From Pseudodonghicola sp048268305 (GTDB lineage Bacteria; Pseudomonadota; Alphaproteobacteria; Rhodobacterales; Rhodobacteraceae), in NCBI RefSeq assembly GCF_048268305.1, contig NZ_JBLWVT010000006.1, forward strand, positions 186,001-250,000: 64,000 nucleotides of DNA, in the 5' to 3' direction. Positions 1 to 9,055 of this stretch are shown here, piece after piece. Position numbers and translations under genes: made by a program. The stretch's first letter is position 1, and every line of letters begins with the position of its first letter. The notes below the pieces were generated by a model, which was given only the letters and a program-made list of their open reading frames with translations, was not told where the DNA came from and ran no database searches.

Positions 1-3
1 ACC

Positions 4-1518
4 GTGAGGGAATCCGCAGTCGCGCGCGAGCGGTACCGCAAGGAGGCGGAATGGTCCGCTCGGGAGCAGGCCGCAGGCGGTGGCGTCGGGGGATGGATGC
101 AGCGTCAGCTCATCGACGCGGAACGGTACCAGTTCAACGAGTCCGTTCGTCTCGACTCTGAGCTGGAAGCCGCCCGGACGGCTGCCCGCAAGGCCGCGTC
201 CAGCGGTGGCGGGTCCAAGCGGGTGGAGACGCTGGGCGACGAGTCCCGGCAGCTCGAACGCCTGATTAAGCAGATGAATAATCGCGTCTTTTCTCTCAAT
301 CAGGAGAATGAGGCGCTGGCCCTTGTCGTCAGTGGACAGGCCGACACAATGGAAACGGCGCAGTTCATGGCGGCGGCTATGACGGCAAACGGCGGCGCCC
401 TCGACGAAACCACCGCTGCCATGGTCCGCCAGTATGAGGCCGCGCAGAAGCTGAACGACAAGCTTACCACGCTGGCAAACGACCCTGTGAAGAAGTGGAT
501 GGACTCCGTCCCCAACTGGATCGAAGCCGGGCAGCAGATCGAAATGGGGGCAATCAACAGCCTCTCGGACGCGATCAGCGAAATGATCAAGACCGGCAAG
601 TTCGACATTGAAGCCCTTGGGGAGGCGATCCTCGGCACCATCGCCGATATCGTCGCGGATCAGGCTGTTGCTGAACTTGCTAATCTGATGGGCCGGGGCG
701 AAGGCAACGGGCTGGGCGGACTTCTGGGCGATCTGTTGGGCGGAGACGCGGCGGCACCTACCGGCGATGGCGCCGCCGTCGCGCAGGGTGGCGTTCAGGC
801 CGGGGCGTCAATCTCGCAGGCGATGATTCAGGCGGGCAGCGCGGTCAGTCAGCAGATCAGCGCGGCAATGATGCAGGCAGGGACGCAGGCCGGGCAGCAG
901 ACCCGCATGGGCCACGTGCAGGGCGGTCAGCAGGCGGCGAACGCCACGCGCCTTGCGGGGATGCAGCACGCCCAGCAGGTCCGCACTGCGACCACCACTA
1001 GCGGGCAGCAGCACGCTACCAAGGTACGCACGGCCATCACCTCCGCCGGGTCCCAGCATGCCGGTATGATCCGGCAGGCTCAGAGCGGCGGCGGTGGAGG
1101 CATCCCCGGCGGCGGCGGCGGTGGGGGCATCCTCGATATGTTCGGGGGCTGGCAGGGCATCCTTGGGATGGCAGTCGGGGCTTTCGATGTGGGCGGCGTA
1201 TCCACCGCCCCGGCAAACTATGCCAACGCCCCCTTGCGCGTATTCCAGAACGCCCCGCACTACGCGCAGGGGACCACCAACACGTCGGGCATCCCGGCGG
1301 TGCTCCACCCGAATGAGGCCGTGATTCCGCTGTCCAAGGGGCGGAAGATTCCGGTTGAGCTGGGCGGCTCCGCTGCCGGTGATGGGGGGACTGTCATCAA
1401 CATGCCTCAGACCTTCAACGTGACCGCGACCGACGCCGACTCTTTCCGCCGCAGCCGTGACCAGATCGCGGCGGACATGGCGAGCGCGGGCCAGAAGGCC
1501 GCGAGGAAGAATCGTTAA
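4..1518 (+). CDS. Phage tail tape measure protein, C-terminal part (5' end outside window)
   Basis: This is the C-terminal part of a tail-length tape measure protein, which sets tail length and is injected during infection. The frame is open from the window edge, so the GTG at position 4 is probably internal. Visible parts are a charged coiled-coil-like N-terminal stretch, an amphipathic helical middle, long Gln/Ala/Gly-rich repeats with recurring QAG and QH units (about residues 260-360), a poly-Gly linker, and a C-terminal block with the motif HPNEAVIPLSKGR. That last block is typical of the tape-measure C-termini of siphophages and lambda-like prophages. The stop codon abuts the next start with no gap, so the genes are translationally coupled. 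The exact phage family is not determined. Confidence 0.8.
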   Translation: MRESAVARERYRKEAEWSAREQAAGGGVGGWMQRQLIDAERYQFNESVRLDSELEAARTAARKAASSGGGSKRVETLGDESRQLERLIKQMNNRVFSLNQENEALALVVSGQADTMETAQFMAAAMTANGGALDETTAAMVRQYEAAQKLNDKLTTLANDPVKKWMDSVPNWIEAGQQIEMGAINSLSDAISEMIKTGKFDIEALGEAILGTIADIVADQAVAELANLMGRGEGNGLGGLLGDLLGGDAAAPTGDGAAVAQGGVQAGASISQAMIQAGSAVSQQISAAMMQAGTQAGQQTRMGHVQGGQQAANATRLAGMQHAQQVRTATTTSGQQHATKVRTAITSAGSQHAGMIRQAQSGGGGGIPGGGGGGGILDMFGGWQGILGMAVGAFDVGGVSTAPANYANAPLRVFQNAPHYAQGTTNTSGIPAVLHPNEAVIPLSKGRKIPVELGGSAAGDGGTVINMPQTFNVTATDADSFRRSRDQIAADMASAGQKAARKNR

Positions 1519-2058
1519 ATGGCACCCCTCGCGAATCCACAGCATGAAGAATTCGCCCGCCTTCTCGCCACCGGCATGAAGCAGGGGACGGCATACGAAA
1601 AGGCCGGATATGCTGCCGGGTCAAAGTCTGCCGCCAGCCGCCTCGCGAACTCCCCCGAAGTGGTGGCGCGCGTAGAGCACCACAAGCGCCAGATCGCGCG
1701 CGACGTGCGGCGCGTCATGGAAGCAAACAATGACCTCGAAGCGTGGGGCGACCTCGCCCGGCAGGGTATCAACTTGATGTGGATCGCGGATAGCTATGTG
1801 ACGATCTATCGCCGCGCGCTGGAGGCGCAGCGGTTCGGGGACGCCGTCAGGGCTGTGGAAAATATCGTTCGCCTGATTCAGCTCGAACAGAACGCGCAGG
1901 ACGCGCAGGAGACCGGCGGCGACAAGATCGCGATCAAGGACACGCTGGCCCTGCTGGGCGGTCTTAAGGACGCGCTGAGGGGCGCCCCTGCACTGGCCCC
2001 CGACCATCAGCGGAGGAATCTTCTACAGTATCGAGCAGCAGAACAGGACGAAGCATGA
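1519..2058 (+). CDS. Phage protein with small-terminase-like N-terminal helix-turn-helix
   Basis: A 179-residue protein whose start codon directly follows the tape-measure stop. Residues about 8-50 (NPQHEEFARLLATG, then AYEKAGY, then SPEVVARVEHH) resemble the DNA-binding helix-turn-helix block of phage terminase small subunits, which recognise the packaging site. The rest is helical with no further recognisable motif. Its place after a tail gene is unusual for a terminase subunit, which normally heads the packaging/head module. The function is therefore an inference from N-terminal similarity; it could be another phage DNA-binding protein. Confidence 0.6.
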   Translation: MAPLANPQHEEFARLLATGMKQGTAYEKAGYAAGSKSAASRLANSPEVVARVEHHKRQIARDVRRVMEANNDLEAWGDLARQGINLMWIADSYVTIYRRALEAQRFGDAVRAVENIVRLIQLEQNAQDAQETGGDKIAIKDTLALLGGLKDALRGAPALAPDHQRRNLLQYRAAEQDEA

Positions 2059-2297
2059 ATCGCGAAACTCTCCCCCCGGGTCATCCCCTCGGATCGCGCC
2101 GCCAAAAGTTCGAGGAACTGGCCCAGCAGCGCGGAATCGCGCGCGGCTTCATGGCAGACGGCAGCGACCCGGCAGCGGCGGAAAAAGAGGCCATGGAACA
2201 GGCGTTGTATCGCCACGCGGATGCCCACATGGAGTCTTTCGCGTCGGCTCTTGGGGCCTCTGGCGGGGCGGGGAGCGAGGACGAAGAAGGGCGCTAA
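2055..2297 (+). CDS. Small hypothetical phage protein
   Basis: An 80-residue acidic protein overlapping the previous stop by 4 bp (ATGA), which supports it as a real, translationally coupled gene. It has no signal peptide or membrane segment. The C-terminus is Gly/Ser/Glu-rich and low complexity. I do not recognise a family. It is the last gene of the prophage before the tRNA-Val flank. Confidence 0.6.
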   Translation: MNRETLPPGHPLGSRRQKFEELAQQRGIARGFMADGSDPAAAEKEAMEQALYRHADAHMESFASALGASGGAGSEDEEGR

Positions 2298-2314
2298 CGC
2301 GCCCCTTGCATGAG

Positions 2315-2364
2315 ATGTCTAGCACCCTCGTCTGCTATACATTTTTCGGCAGCCTGCTAGACAT
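2315..2364. repeat. Three copies of a 10-bp motif (TGCTAGACAT) at the prophage edge
   Basis: ATGTCTAGCA at 2315-2324 is the exact reverse complement of TGCTAGACAT at 2355-2364. A one-mismatch copy, TGCTATACAT, lies between them at 2333-2342. The set lies between the last phage gene and the tRNA-Val gene. Such clustered inverted and direct copies resemble integrase or excisionase arm sites, or repressor operators; the function is inferred. Confidence 0.5.
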
Positions 2365-2381
2365 TTCAAAACGCGCGCCTC

Positions 2382-2414
2382 TCTCAGAGCTATAAAAATA
2401 AGGCGTTTCTGAGA
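2382..2414 (-). terminator. Inverted repeat just downstream of tRNA-Val
   Basis: TCTCAGA (2382-2388) and TCTGAGA (2408-2414) form a perfect 7-bp inverted repeat with a 19-nt AT-rich loop, starting 10 bp past the tRNA 3' end on the minus strand. It may end tRNA transcription, but no clean T-run follows, so this is a weak call. Confidence 0.3.
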
Positions 2415-2423
2415 TCGGGGGAA

Positions 2424-2499
<76 letters not shown>

Positions 2500-2711
2500 G
2501 TGGCGCCCTGATTACCCATTCGGGGCGAAGGGCGCAAGAGTGGTTTCCGCCCGGCGGGACCCTGCGCCAAGGGGCCGGCGGCGCGGCGCCCCCGCTCCCC
2601 GGTCTGCCCGGGCGCCATCGGGCCAGGAGGGACATCCGGGCTTAGCCTTGCCTCCCGATACCGCCCCGCGGGCGGCGCTGGCCCGTGGCCGCCTCAGGGT
2701 TACTGGCCGTC

Positions 2712-3350
2712 TCAGGCGTACTCCCAGCCATTCAGAAAGTCGGTCACCGCGGGATCCGCCAGCGCCTCAGCCCGCGCGGCAAAGTGAAAATCCGCGGCAG
2801 TCAGGCCCTCGGCGACCACGCCCTGCAACACGGTCCTCCGGATCATGGTTTCGATCATCGCATCGCCGGCGGCGATGCGGCCGCTCATGAAACCGCGCCA
2901 CATCCGTCAAGGCGATTCGATCCTCGCCCGGCCGGAAATCGGCCAGAACCGTCCGGCCGGCGCCGCCCCGGATGACGAAGACATCGGCGCCCTCGCCGCC
3001 GATCAGCCTGTCGCTTCCAGCCTCCGCGATCGGCACATCCGCCCCAGAGCCCCCATTGAGACGGTCGCTTCCCGCCCCGCCCAGCAGCAGATCGCGACCA
3101 CCTGCCCCCGGCATCGAAGACGAGAGCCAGCCAGGGCAAAATCCCGCTCGCCTGGAAGGCTGGCCACATAGGCGCTATCACAAGCGTCGCCGGGGATCTC
3201 GCCAAGGCTGTCATCGGCAAAGGTCAGTTCGCCATCTCCCCAGACGGATAGGCCTCGAAGAGATCGAAGTCGGGGGCCGCAAGCCCCCATTGCATGTAAA
3301 CCGCCATCGCAAACCCGCCCGAAATCAGGCACTTCAGCCCTGTTTATGCG
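2712..3350 (-). pseudogene. RTX (hemolysin-type calcium-binding) protein remnant, frameshifted
   Basis: Protein-like sequence runs through different minus-strand frames. About 3260-3120 encodes LTFADDSLGEIPGD and DSAYVASLPGE. Then 3114-2900 encodes RTX nonapeptide repeats (GGRDLLLGGAGSDRL, IGGEGADVFV) followed by LADFRPGEDRIALTDVA. Then 2890-2712 encodes a plausible C-terminus ending NGWEYA. At least two frameshifts separate these pieces, and no signal or start region is visible. The family binds calcium and is exported by type I secretion; this copy looks dead. It lies just beyond the tRNA-Val. Confidence 0.6.
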
Positions 3351-3454
3351 CATTCACCGTCAGAACAATGGCCTTGCTGGATCGGTCCCCCCCCGAAAGC
3401 CCCCTGGGGCAGAGCATCGTTGTGGCGGCAGATCGCCTTTTGTAAGACAGGACC

Positions 3455-4381
3455 ATGCGTCGCGTTCTCCCCTCGCTGCCGTCGCTGACGGTCTTCGAAG
3501 CCTCCGCCCGGCACGGCAGTTTCACCCGGGCGGCGGAAGAACTGAACATGTCGCAATCGGCAGTCTCCAAACGCATCGCCGGGCTCGAGGATTGGCTGGG
3601 CACCCGGCTGTTCGAACGGGTGCGCCAACGGATCGTGCTGACCGAGGCGGGCGACCACTATCTGGCGCGTATCCGCACCGCGCTGGAGATCATGGAAGAG
3701 GCCACGATGGAGACCCTGGCCCATCGCCCCGAGGCCTCGACGCTCAATCTCGCCAGCCTGCCCTCCTTCGGCCATTACTGGCTGGCGCCGCGACTGACCC
3801 GCTTCAACGCCGCCCATCCGGCGATCGCGCTCAATGTCACCGCCCGGCAATGGCCCTTCGACTTCCAGCAGGAGAATATCGACGCCGCCATCTTCTATGG
3901 CCCCGCCCCCTGGCCCGGCGGCCTGTCGGACCGGCTGTTCGGCGAAGAGATGGCGGTGATCAGCGCGCCCGGGATGGTGCAACCGGGCGATACCGGCGCG
4001 CTCGACCGGTTGACGCTGCTGCATCACCGTGCCCGCCCGCGCGACTGGCAGACCTGGCTGGAGCAGGGCGGGCTGACCACGGTCAACGCCTATCGCGGCA
4101 ATCGCTTCGAACAGTTCGACATGATCATCCGCGCGGCACAGACCGGCCTGGGCCTTGGGCTGGTGCCGCTGTTCATGGCGCAGGAAGGGCTGGCAGCCGG
4201 CAGGCTGGAACAGCCTTTCCCCAGGGTCATGACCAATGGATCCGCCTATTATCTGATCTCCCCCGAGCGCAAGCGCGGCGGCGCGGCGCTTGCCGCCTTC
4301 CGCGACTGGATATTGGCCGAGGCGTCGCAGACCGCCTCCGGCGCACCGAAAACGCCGGCATCCCCCCGGATCATTCCCTGA
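3455..4381 (+). CDS. LysR-family transcriptional regulator (GcvA/AmpR-like)
   Basis: A 308-residue LysR regulator. The N-terminal winged helix-turn-helix (residues about 5-65: FEASARHGSFTRAAEELNMS, then QSAVSKRIAGLE) precedes a LysR substrate-binding domain. The opening sequence LPSLPSLTVFEASARHGSF is typical of the GcvA/AmpR branch. It lies directly upstream of, and co-directional with, the peptide ABC operon, so it probably responds to that operon's substrate or a derived metabolite. The stop codon lies inside an inverted repeat (4370-4390). Confidence 0.9.
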   Translation: MRRVLPSLPSLTVFEASARHGSFTRAAEELNMSQSAVSKRIAGLEDWLGTRLFERVRQRIVLTEAGDHYLARIRTALEIMEEATMETLAHRPEASTLNLASLPSFGHYWLAPRLTRFNAAHPAIALNVTARQWPFDFQQENIDAAIFYGPAPWPGGLSDRLFGEEMAVISAPGMVQPGDTGALDRLTLLHHRARPRDWQTWLEQGGLTTVNAYRGNRFEQFDMIIRAAQTGLGLGLVPLFMAQEGLAAGRLEQPFPRVMTNGSAYYLISPERKRGGAALAAFRDWILAEASQTASGAPKTPASPRIIP

Positions 4382-4390
4382 AGGAATGAT
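4370..4390 (+). terminator. 8-bp inverted repeat across the LysR stop codon
   Basis: ATCATTCC and GGAATGAT are perfect 8-bp arms around a 5-nt loop containing the TGA stop. TTTCA follows rather than a full T-run. It could end the regulator transcript, or be an operator for the operon downstream. Confidence 0.4.
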
Positions 4391-4559
4391 TTCACGCAAA
4401 TTCGTCGTTTTGCGCCGCAATGCAGCGGACCTATAGTCACCCTCAGACAGCGGGGTTCCCTCCCCACGTCACAATCATAATCCGGCGAGGCAGCCTTTTC
4501 GCCCAAGCCCGGAGCCACCGGGCCGGCCCTCTCACCGGCCCAGCTAACAGGAGAGTTCC

Positions 4560-6167
4560 ATGACCATCCCCCGCCGCGCGCGGGCCCTGTCGGGCTGCCT
4601 CGCCGCGCTGACCACAACCCTGTCCCTGACCACCCTCGCCACCGCCGCGCAGGCGGAAACCAGCGTCACCCTCGGCCGCGCCTTCGATGCCGACCGCTAT
4701 GATCCGCAACGTTCCTCGGCGCTGGCGGCGGCAGAGGTGCTCTATATGGTCGGCGACACTCTGGTCACCCTCAGCCCCGATCTTAAGACGGTGGAACCAG
4801 CGCTGGCCGAAAGCTGGGAGGTCAGCGAGGACGGCCTCACCTATACCTTCCATCTGAAGAAGGGCGTCAGCTATTGCGACGGCAAGCCGCTGACCGCCAA
4901 GGAGGTCGTCGGCTCGATGGACCGCTGGTTGGCCCCGGATGCGCCCAATGTGGCGGTCTGGAAGGCGGGCAAGGTCGACAGCGTCACCGCCCCTGACGAT
5001 TACACCGTGGTCTACAAGCTGAAGACGCCGTCATCGAACCTGCTCTATCAGATGGCGCAGTTCAATTTCACCATCATCGACCCGGAACAGGCGGCCGCCC
5101 TTGGCGACGATTTCGGCGTCACCGCCTTCAATGGCACCGGCCCCTTCTGCTTTGAAAGCTGGACGCCGCGCGATCAGGTCGTTCTGAGCAAGCACGCGGG
5201 CTATACTTGGGGCAACCCCGCCAACGGCAACCCGGGGCCCGCCAAGGTCGACAAGATCGTCTGGAAGATCGTCCCCGAAGGCGCCACGCTTGCCGCCACC
5301 ATCCCGGCGGGCGAAATCGACGCCTCCTATGCCGTGCCGGCCTGGGCGCTGGCCCAGTTCGAGGCCGACCCGAGCGTGCAGGTGCTCAAGCCGATCGCGG
5401 CCTTCCGCACCCATTACCTCGGCATGAAAACCTCGCGCCCCTTCCTTCAGGACATCCGGGTGCGCAAGGCGGTATCCCATGCCATCGACCAGGCCGCGGT
5501 CGCCGAGGCGATCTATTTCGGCACGGTGGAGCCGGCCTATTCCTACTATTCGGACAAGGTGCTGGACTATGCGCCGGATACCGATACCTCGGCCTTCACC
5601 TTCGACCCGGCTCAGAGCAAGACGCTGCTGGAAGAGGCCGGCTTCACCATGGGGGCGGACGGTTTCTGGCAGAAGGACGGCCAGAAGCTGAGCCTGGTCT
5701 ACTACGGCTTCAACGACGCCACCTCGCGCGAGGTGGCCGAGGCCGTGCAAGGCGATCTGCGCAAGGCGGGGATCGATCTGCAGGTCGAGACGCTGGATTC
5801 CACCGCGATCTGGGCCAAGCTGCGGGACCAGACCTATGACCTGTTCCAGATGGATTACCCCTATCAAAGCGCCGGCGACGCGCTCAATCTCTACTTCGCC
5901 TCCTCGCTGATCCCCTCGCCGAACCGGATGATGTGGAACGATCCCGAGACCGACAAGCTGTTGGCCGAGGGCAATGCCGCCACCTCTCCCGAGGCGCGCG
6001 CCACGGCCTTCGAGGCGCTCGGCCGCCGGGTGCACGAGGCGGTGCTGTGGAAACCGATGCTGCTGCAGACCCCGACGGTGGCCGCCGGCCCGCGGCTGAA
6101 ACCCTTCCAGCCCGCCGGCATCTCGGGCGCAGTCTTCGGCAAGGGTCTCGATCTCGAGCTGAAGTGA
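4560..6167 (+). CDS. ABC transporter substrate-binding protein, peptide/nickel family 5
   Basis: A 535-residue periplasmic solute receptor of the DppA/OppA type. A Sec signal peptide (about residues 1-32, cleaved after AQA) leads into the SBP_bac_5 fold. Family landmarks are the early LGRAFDADRYDPQ strand, LAESWEVSEDGLTYTFHLK, the DGKPLTAKEV block and VRKAVSHAIDQ. It delivers substrate to the permeases encoded next. The SD AGGAG sits 7 bp before the ATG. A strong hairpin follows the stop. The ligand cannot be read from the sequence; the operon's deacylase and peptidase suggest a modified or acylated peptide. Confidence 0.92.
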   Translation: MTIPRRARALSGCLAALTTTLSLTTLATAAQAETSVTLGRAFDADRYDPQRSSALAAAEVLYMVGDTLVTLSPDLKTVEPALAESWEVSEDGLTYTFHLKKGVSYCDGKPLTAKEVVGSMDRWLAPDAPNVAVWKAGKVDSVTAPDDYTVVYKLKTPSSNLLYQMAQFNFTIIDPEQAAALGDDFGVTAFNGTGPFCFESWTPRDQVVLSKHAGYTWGNPANGNPGPAKVDKIVWKIVPEGATLAATIPAGEIDASYAVPAWALAQFEADPSVQVLKPIAAFRTHYLGMKTSRPFLQDIRVRKAVSHAIDQAAVAEAIYFGTVEPAYSYYSDKVLDYAPDTDTSAFTFDPAQSKTLLEEAGFTMGADGFWQKDGQKLSLVYYGFNDATSREVAEAVQGDLRKAGIDLQVETLDSTAIWAKLRDQTYDLFQMDYPYQSAGDALNLYFASSLIPSPNRMMWNDPETDKLLAEGNAATSPEARATAFEALGRRVHEAVLWKPMLLQTPTVAAGPRLKPFQPAGISGAVFGKGLDLELK

Positions 6168-6184
6168 ACCGCCCTGAACGACCC

Positions 6185-6205
6185 GAGGGGGCCACAGGCC
6201 CCCTC
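6185..6205 (+). terminator. Intra-operon hairpin after the binding-protein gene
   Basis: GAGGGGGCC-ACA-GGCCCCCTC is a perfect 9-bp stem with a 3-nt loop in the gap between binding-protein and permease genes. With no T-run it is more likely an mRNA-stabilising or partial attenuator element than a full terminator. Confidence 0.55.
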
Positions 6206-6234
6206 TTCTCCCCTCTCCCCCAAGGACAGACAGA

Positions 6235-7173
6235 ATGACCGGACGCCTGGCCCATCGGGTCGTCACCTCTTTCTTCGTGCTGGTGGGCGTGCTGCTCGTG
6301 GGCTTTCTGATGCTGCAGGTGCTGCCCGCCGATCCCGCCGCCGCCATCGCCGGCCCCACCGGGACGGAGGAGGAGATCACCGCCATCCGCCGTCACCTCG
6401 GCCTTGATCAGCCGGTGCTGGTGCAATTCGGCCTCTACCTGCAGCGCGTCGCCATGGGCGATCTCGGCCGCTCGGTCATCAACAATGCCGCCGTCGGCGA
6501 CGAACTGCTGCGCGCCGCCGGCCCGACGCTGGAGCTGATGCTGGCGGCGATGGTCTGGTCGCTGCCGCTGGGGCTGGCGCTGGGGATCCTCGCGGCGCTG
6601 AAACGCGGCGGGCTGATCGACCGGGGCGTGATGGCGGTTTCGGTCGCGGGCGTGTCGATCCCGGTGTTCTGGGTCGGCCTTCTGATGATCCAATTCGCCG
6701 CCAGGACCCGCGCCTTTCCGATCCAGGGCCGTGGCGGCCCGCTGTGGAGCGCCGAGGGGCTGGCGCATATCCTGCTGCCCGCCACCGCGCTGGGGCTGAT
6801 CCTCTTGGGCCCGATCGCCCGGATGACCCGCACCACGCTGTCCGAGGCGCTGAGCGCCGATCACGTCCGCACCGCCCGCGCCAAGGGCGCCGGAGAGTTG
6901 CGGGTGATCCTGGGCCATGCGCTGCGCACCGCGCTTTTGCCGATCATCACCCTCGTGGGCCTGCAGATCGGATCGCTGATGGGCGGCGCGGTGATCACCG
7001 AGACGATCTTTTCCTGGCCCGGGGTCGGCCGGCTCGCCGTCTCCTCGATCACCACCGGCGATTATCCGATGGCCCAGGGGGCGATCCTGTTCCTCGCCGT
7101 GGCCTTCATCCTGGTGAATGTCGCCGTCGACCTGCTGTCCGAACTGGCCGACCCGCGGCTGAGGGGGCGCTGA
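6235..7173 (+). CDS. ABC transporter permease, DppB/OppB type
   Basis: A 312-residue inner-membrane permease with about six transmembrane helices. It opens with the typical family segment (FFVLVGVLLVGFLMLQVLP) and DPAAAIAGP. The cytoplasmic EAA-type loop, which contacts the ATPases, is visible around RTARAKGAGELRVILGHALR. It forms a heterodimer with the next permease. It is separated by 2 bp from that gene. Confidence 0.93.
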   Translation: MTGRLAHRVVTSFFVLVGVLLVGFLMLQVLPADPAAAIAGPTGTEEEITAIRRHLGLDQPVLVQFGLYLQRVAMGDLGRSVINNAAVGDELLRAAGPTLELMLAAMVWSLPLGLALGILAALKRGGLIDRGVMAVSVAGVSIPVFWVGLLMIQFAARTRAFPIQGRGGPLWSAEGLAHILLPATALGLILLGPIARMTRTTLSEALSADHVRTARAKGAGELRVILGHALRTALLPIITLVGLQIGSLMGGAVITETIFSWPGVGRLAVSSITTGDYPMAQGAILFLAVAFILVNVAVDLLSELADPRLRGR

Positions 7174-7175
7174 AG

Positions 7176-8036
7176 ATGACCGAGATCCCCCTTTCCCCGC
7201 AAGGCGGCAGCGGCGCGCGCACCTGGCGGCGGTTGAAGAAGAACCCGATCGTGGCGCTTGCCGTCACCGCCCTGACCTTCATCGCGCTGGCCGCGCTCCT
7301 CGCGCCCTGGATTGCGCCCTATGATCCTTACGAGACCGCGCTGCGGCTGCGGCTGAAACCGCCGAGCGGCGCCCATTGGCTCGGCACCGACAGCCAGGGG
7401 CGCGACATGCTGACCCGGCTGCTTTTCGGCGCGCGCACCACGCTGATGCTGGGGCTGTCGGGCGTCGTCTTCGGCGCGCTGGTCGGCGGTTCCATCGGCT
7501 TGATCGCAGCCTTCTACCGCCGGCTCGACAACCTGCTGATGCGGGTGATCGACGTGATGCTCTCCTTCCCCTCGATCCTCTTCGGACTGGCGCTGGCGGC
7601 GATGATGGGCCCCGGGCTCGACAGCCTGATCCTGGCGATTGGTCTCTCGATCATGCCCGGCATCGCGCGGATTTCGCGTGGCGCGGCGCTGTCGGTGATG
7701 GCGCAGGACTATATGGACGGTGGCCGCGCCATCGGCCTGCCCGACCGCATCCTGATGACGCGCTATCTGCTGGCCAATGCCTTCGCGCCGATCCTGACCT
7801 ATACCACGCTCGCCTTCGGCGACGCGGTGCTGCTGGCGGCCTCGTTGGGCTTTCTGGGCCTTGGCCTGCAGCCCCCCACCGCCGAGCTCGGCTCGATCGC
7901 CGCCGAGGGCCGCGCCTTTCTCTTCATCGCGCCGCATGTCTCCTCCGCCGCCTCGGCGCTGATCTTCATCATCGTGCTGTCGGTGAACCTGCTGGGCGAC
8001 GCCCTGCGCGATGCCAGCGATCGGAGAGCCGCATGA
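7176..8036 (+). CDS. ABC transporter permease, DppC/OppC type
   Basis: A 286-residue second permease of the importer. A cytoplasmic N-terminus (WRRLKKNPIVAL, the OppC N-terminal domain) precedes the first helix. The signature HWLGTDSQGRDMLTRLLFGAR and the EAA loop (DYMDGGRAIGLPD) identify the DppC branch. The ATG at 7176 was chosen because it follows the previous stop by 2 bp and begins the OppC N-terminal domain. The stop overlaps the next ATG (ATGA). Confidence 0.93.
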   Translation: MTEIPLSPQGGSGARTWRRLKKNPIVALAVTALTFIALAALLAPWIAPYDPYETALRLRLKPPSGAHWLGTDSQGRDMLTRLLFGARTTLMLGLSGVVFGALVGGSIGLIAAFYRRLDNLLMRVIDVMLSFPSILFGLALAAMMGPGLDSLILAIGLSIMPGIARISRGAALSVMAQDYMDGGRAIGLPDRILMTRYLLANAFAPILTYTTLAFGDAVLLAASLGFLGLGLQPPTAELGSIAAEGRAFLFIAPHVSSAASALIFIIVLSVNLLGDALRDASDRRAA

Positions 8037-9055
8037 GCCCCGCCCCGATGACCGCCCCCCTCATTGCCGAACCGCTGCTGGTCGCCCGCGGCCTGAGCGT
8101 CACCTTCGCCACCGAACAGGGCCCGCTGCGGGCGCTCGACGCGGTGGATCTGACCATCGCAGCGGGCGAGACCCTCGCCGTGGTGGGCGAATCCGGCTCA
8201 GGCAAATCGGTGCTGTCGCTGGCGCTGATGGGGCTCTTGCCCCCCACCGCCACGATCGAGGCCGAGGAGCTGCGCTTTGCCGGCCGCGATCTGCTGCACC
8301 TGTCGCGACACGACCGTCAGGCGCTGCGCGGCTGCGAGATGGCGATGATCTTCCAGGAACCCGCCACCGCACTGAACCCGGTGCGCCGCATCGGCGACCA
8401 GATCGTCGAGGCGATCCGCCTGCATGAGGATATCGCCCCCGAGATCGCCCGCAAGCGCGCCGTCGAGGCGCTGGCGGCCACCGGTATCCCGGCGCCCGAA
8501 GAACGCGCCCGCGCCTATCCGCATCAGCTTTCCGGCGGGATGCGGCAGCGGGCGCTGATCGCCATGGCGCTGATCCACCGGCCGCGCCTGCTGATCGCGG
8601 ACGAGCCGACAACCGCGCTCGACGTCACGGTGCAGGCGCAGATCCTCGATCTGATCCGCGACCTCGCGCGCGAGACCGGCACCGCCACGCTCTTCATCAC
8701 CCATGACATGGGGGTGGTGGCCGAGATGGCCGACCGGGTCACCGTGCTCTATGCCGGGCGGATGGTCGAAACCGCGCCGGCGCCGGCGCTGTTTGCCGGG
8801 CCGGAGCACCCCTATACCCTCGGCCTCCTCGGCTCGATGCCGCAGATGAACGCGCGGGGCGAGCCGATGCTGCCGATCTGGGGCACCGTGCCCGATCCGC
8901 GCCAGATGCCACCCGGCTGCCATTTCCACCCGCGCTGCCCCTTCGCGGGCGCGCAATGCCGCAGCGACCGCCCCGCCCTGCGGGAGATCCGCGCCGGCCA
9001 GGCCTCGGCCTGCCATTTCGCCCCCCTTCTCGAAACTCTGGGAGGTGCGGAATGA
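8033..9055 (+). CDS. ABC transporter ATP-binding protein, DppD/OppD type
   Basis: A 340-residue ATPase subunit. Walker A is GESGSGKS, the signature is LSGGMRQR and Walker B is LLIADEPTTALD, followed by the switch histidine in FITHD. The C-terminal oligopeptide/dipeptide domain has the Cys-rich motif CHFHPRCPFA. The ATG at 8033 overlaps the previous stop, and the frame upstream of it is antisense noise. It overlaps the next ATPase gene by 4 bp. Confidence 0.93.
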   Translation: MSPAPMTAPLIAEPLLVARGLSVTFATEQGPLRALDAVDLTIAAGETLAVVGESGSGKSVLSLALMGLLPPTATIEAEELRFAGRDLLHLSRHDRQALRGCEMAMIFQEPATALNPVRRIGDQIVEAIRLHEDIAPEIARKRAVEALAATGIPAPEERARAYPHQLSGGMRQRALIAMALIHRPRLLIADEPTTALDVTVQAQILDLIRDLARETGTATLFITHDMGVVAEMADRVTVLYAGRMVETAPAPALFAGPEHPYTLGLLGSMPQMNARGEPMLPIWGTVPDPRQMPPGCHFHPRCPFAGAQCRSDRPALREIRAGQASACHFAPLLETLGGAE

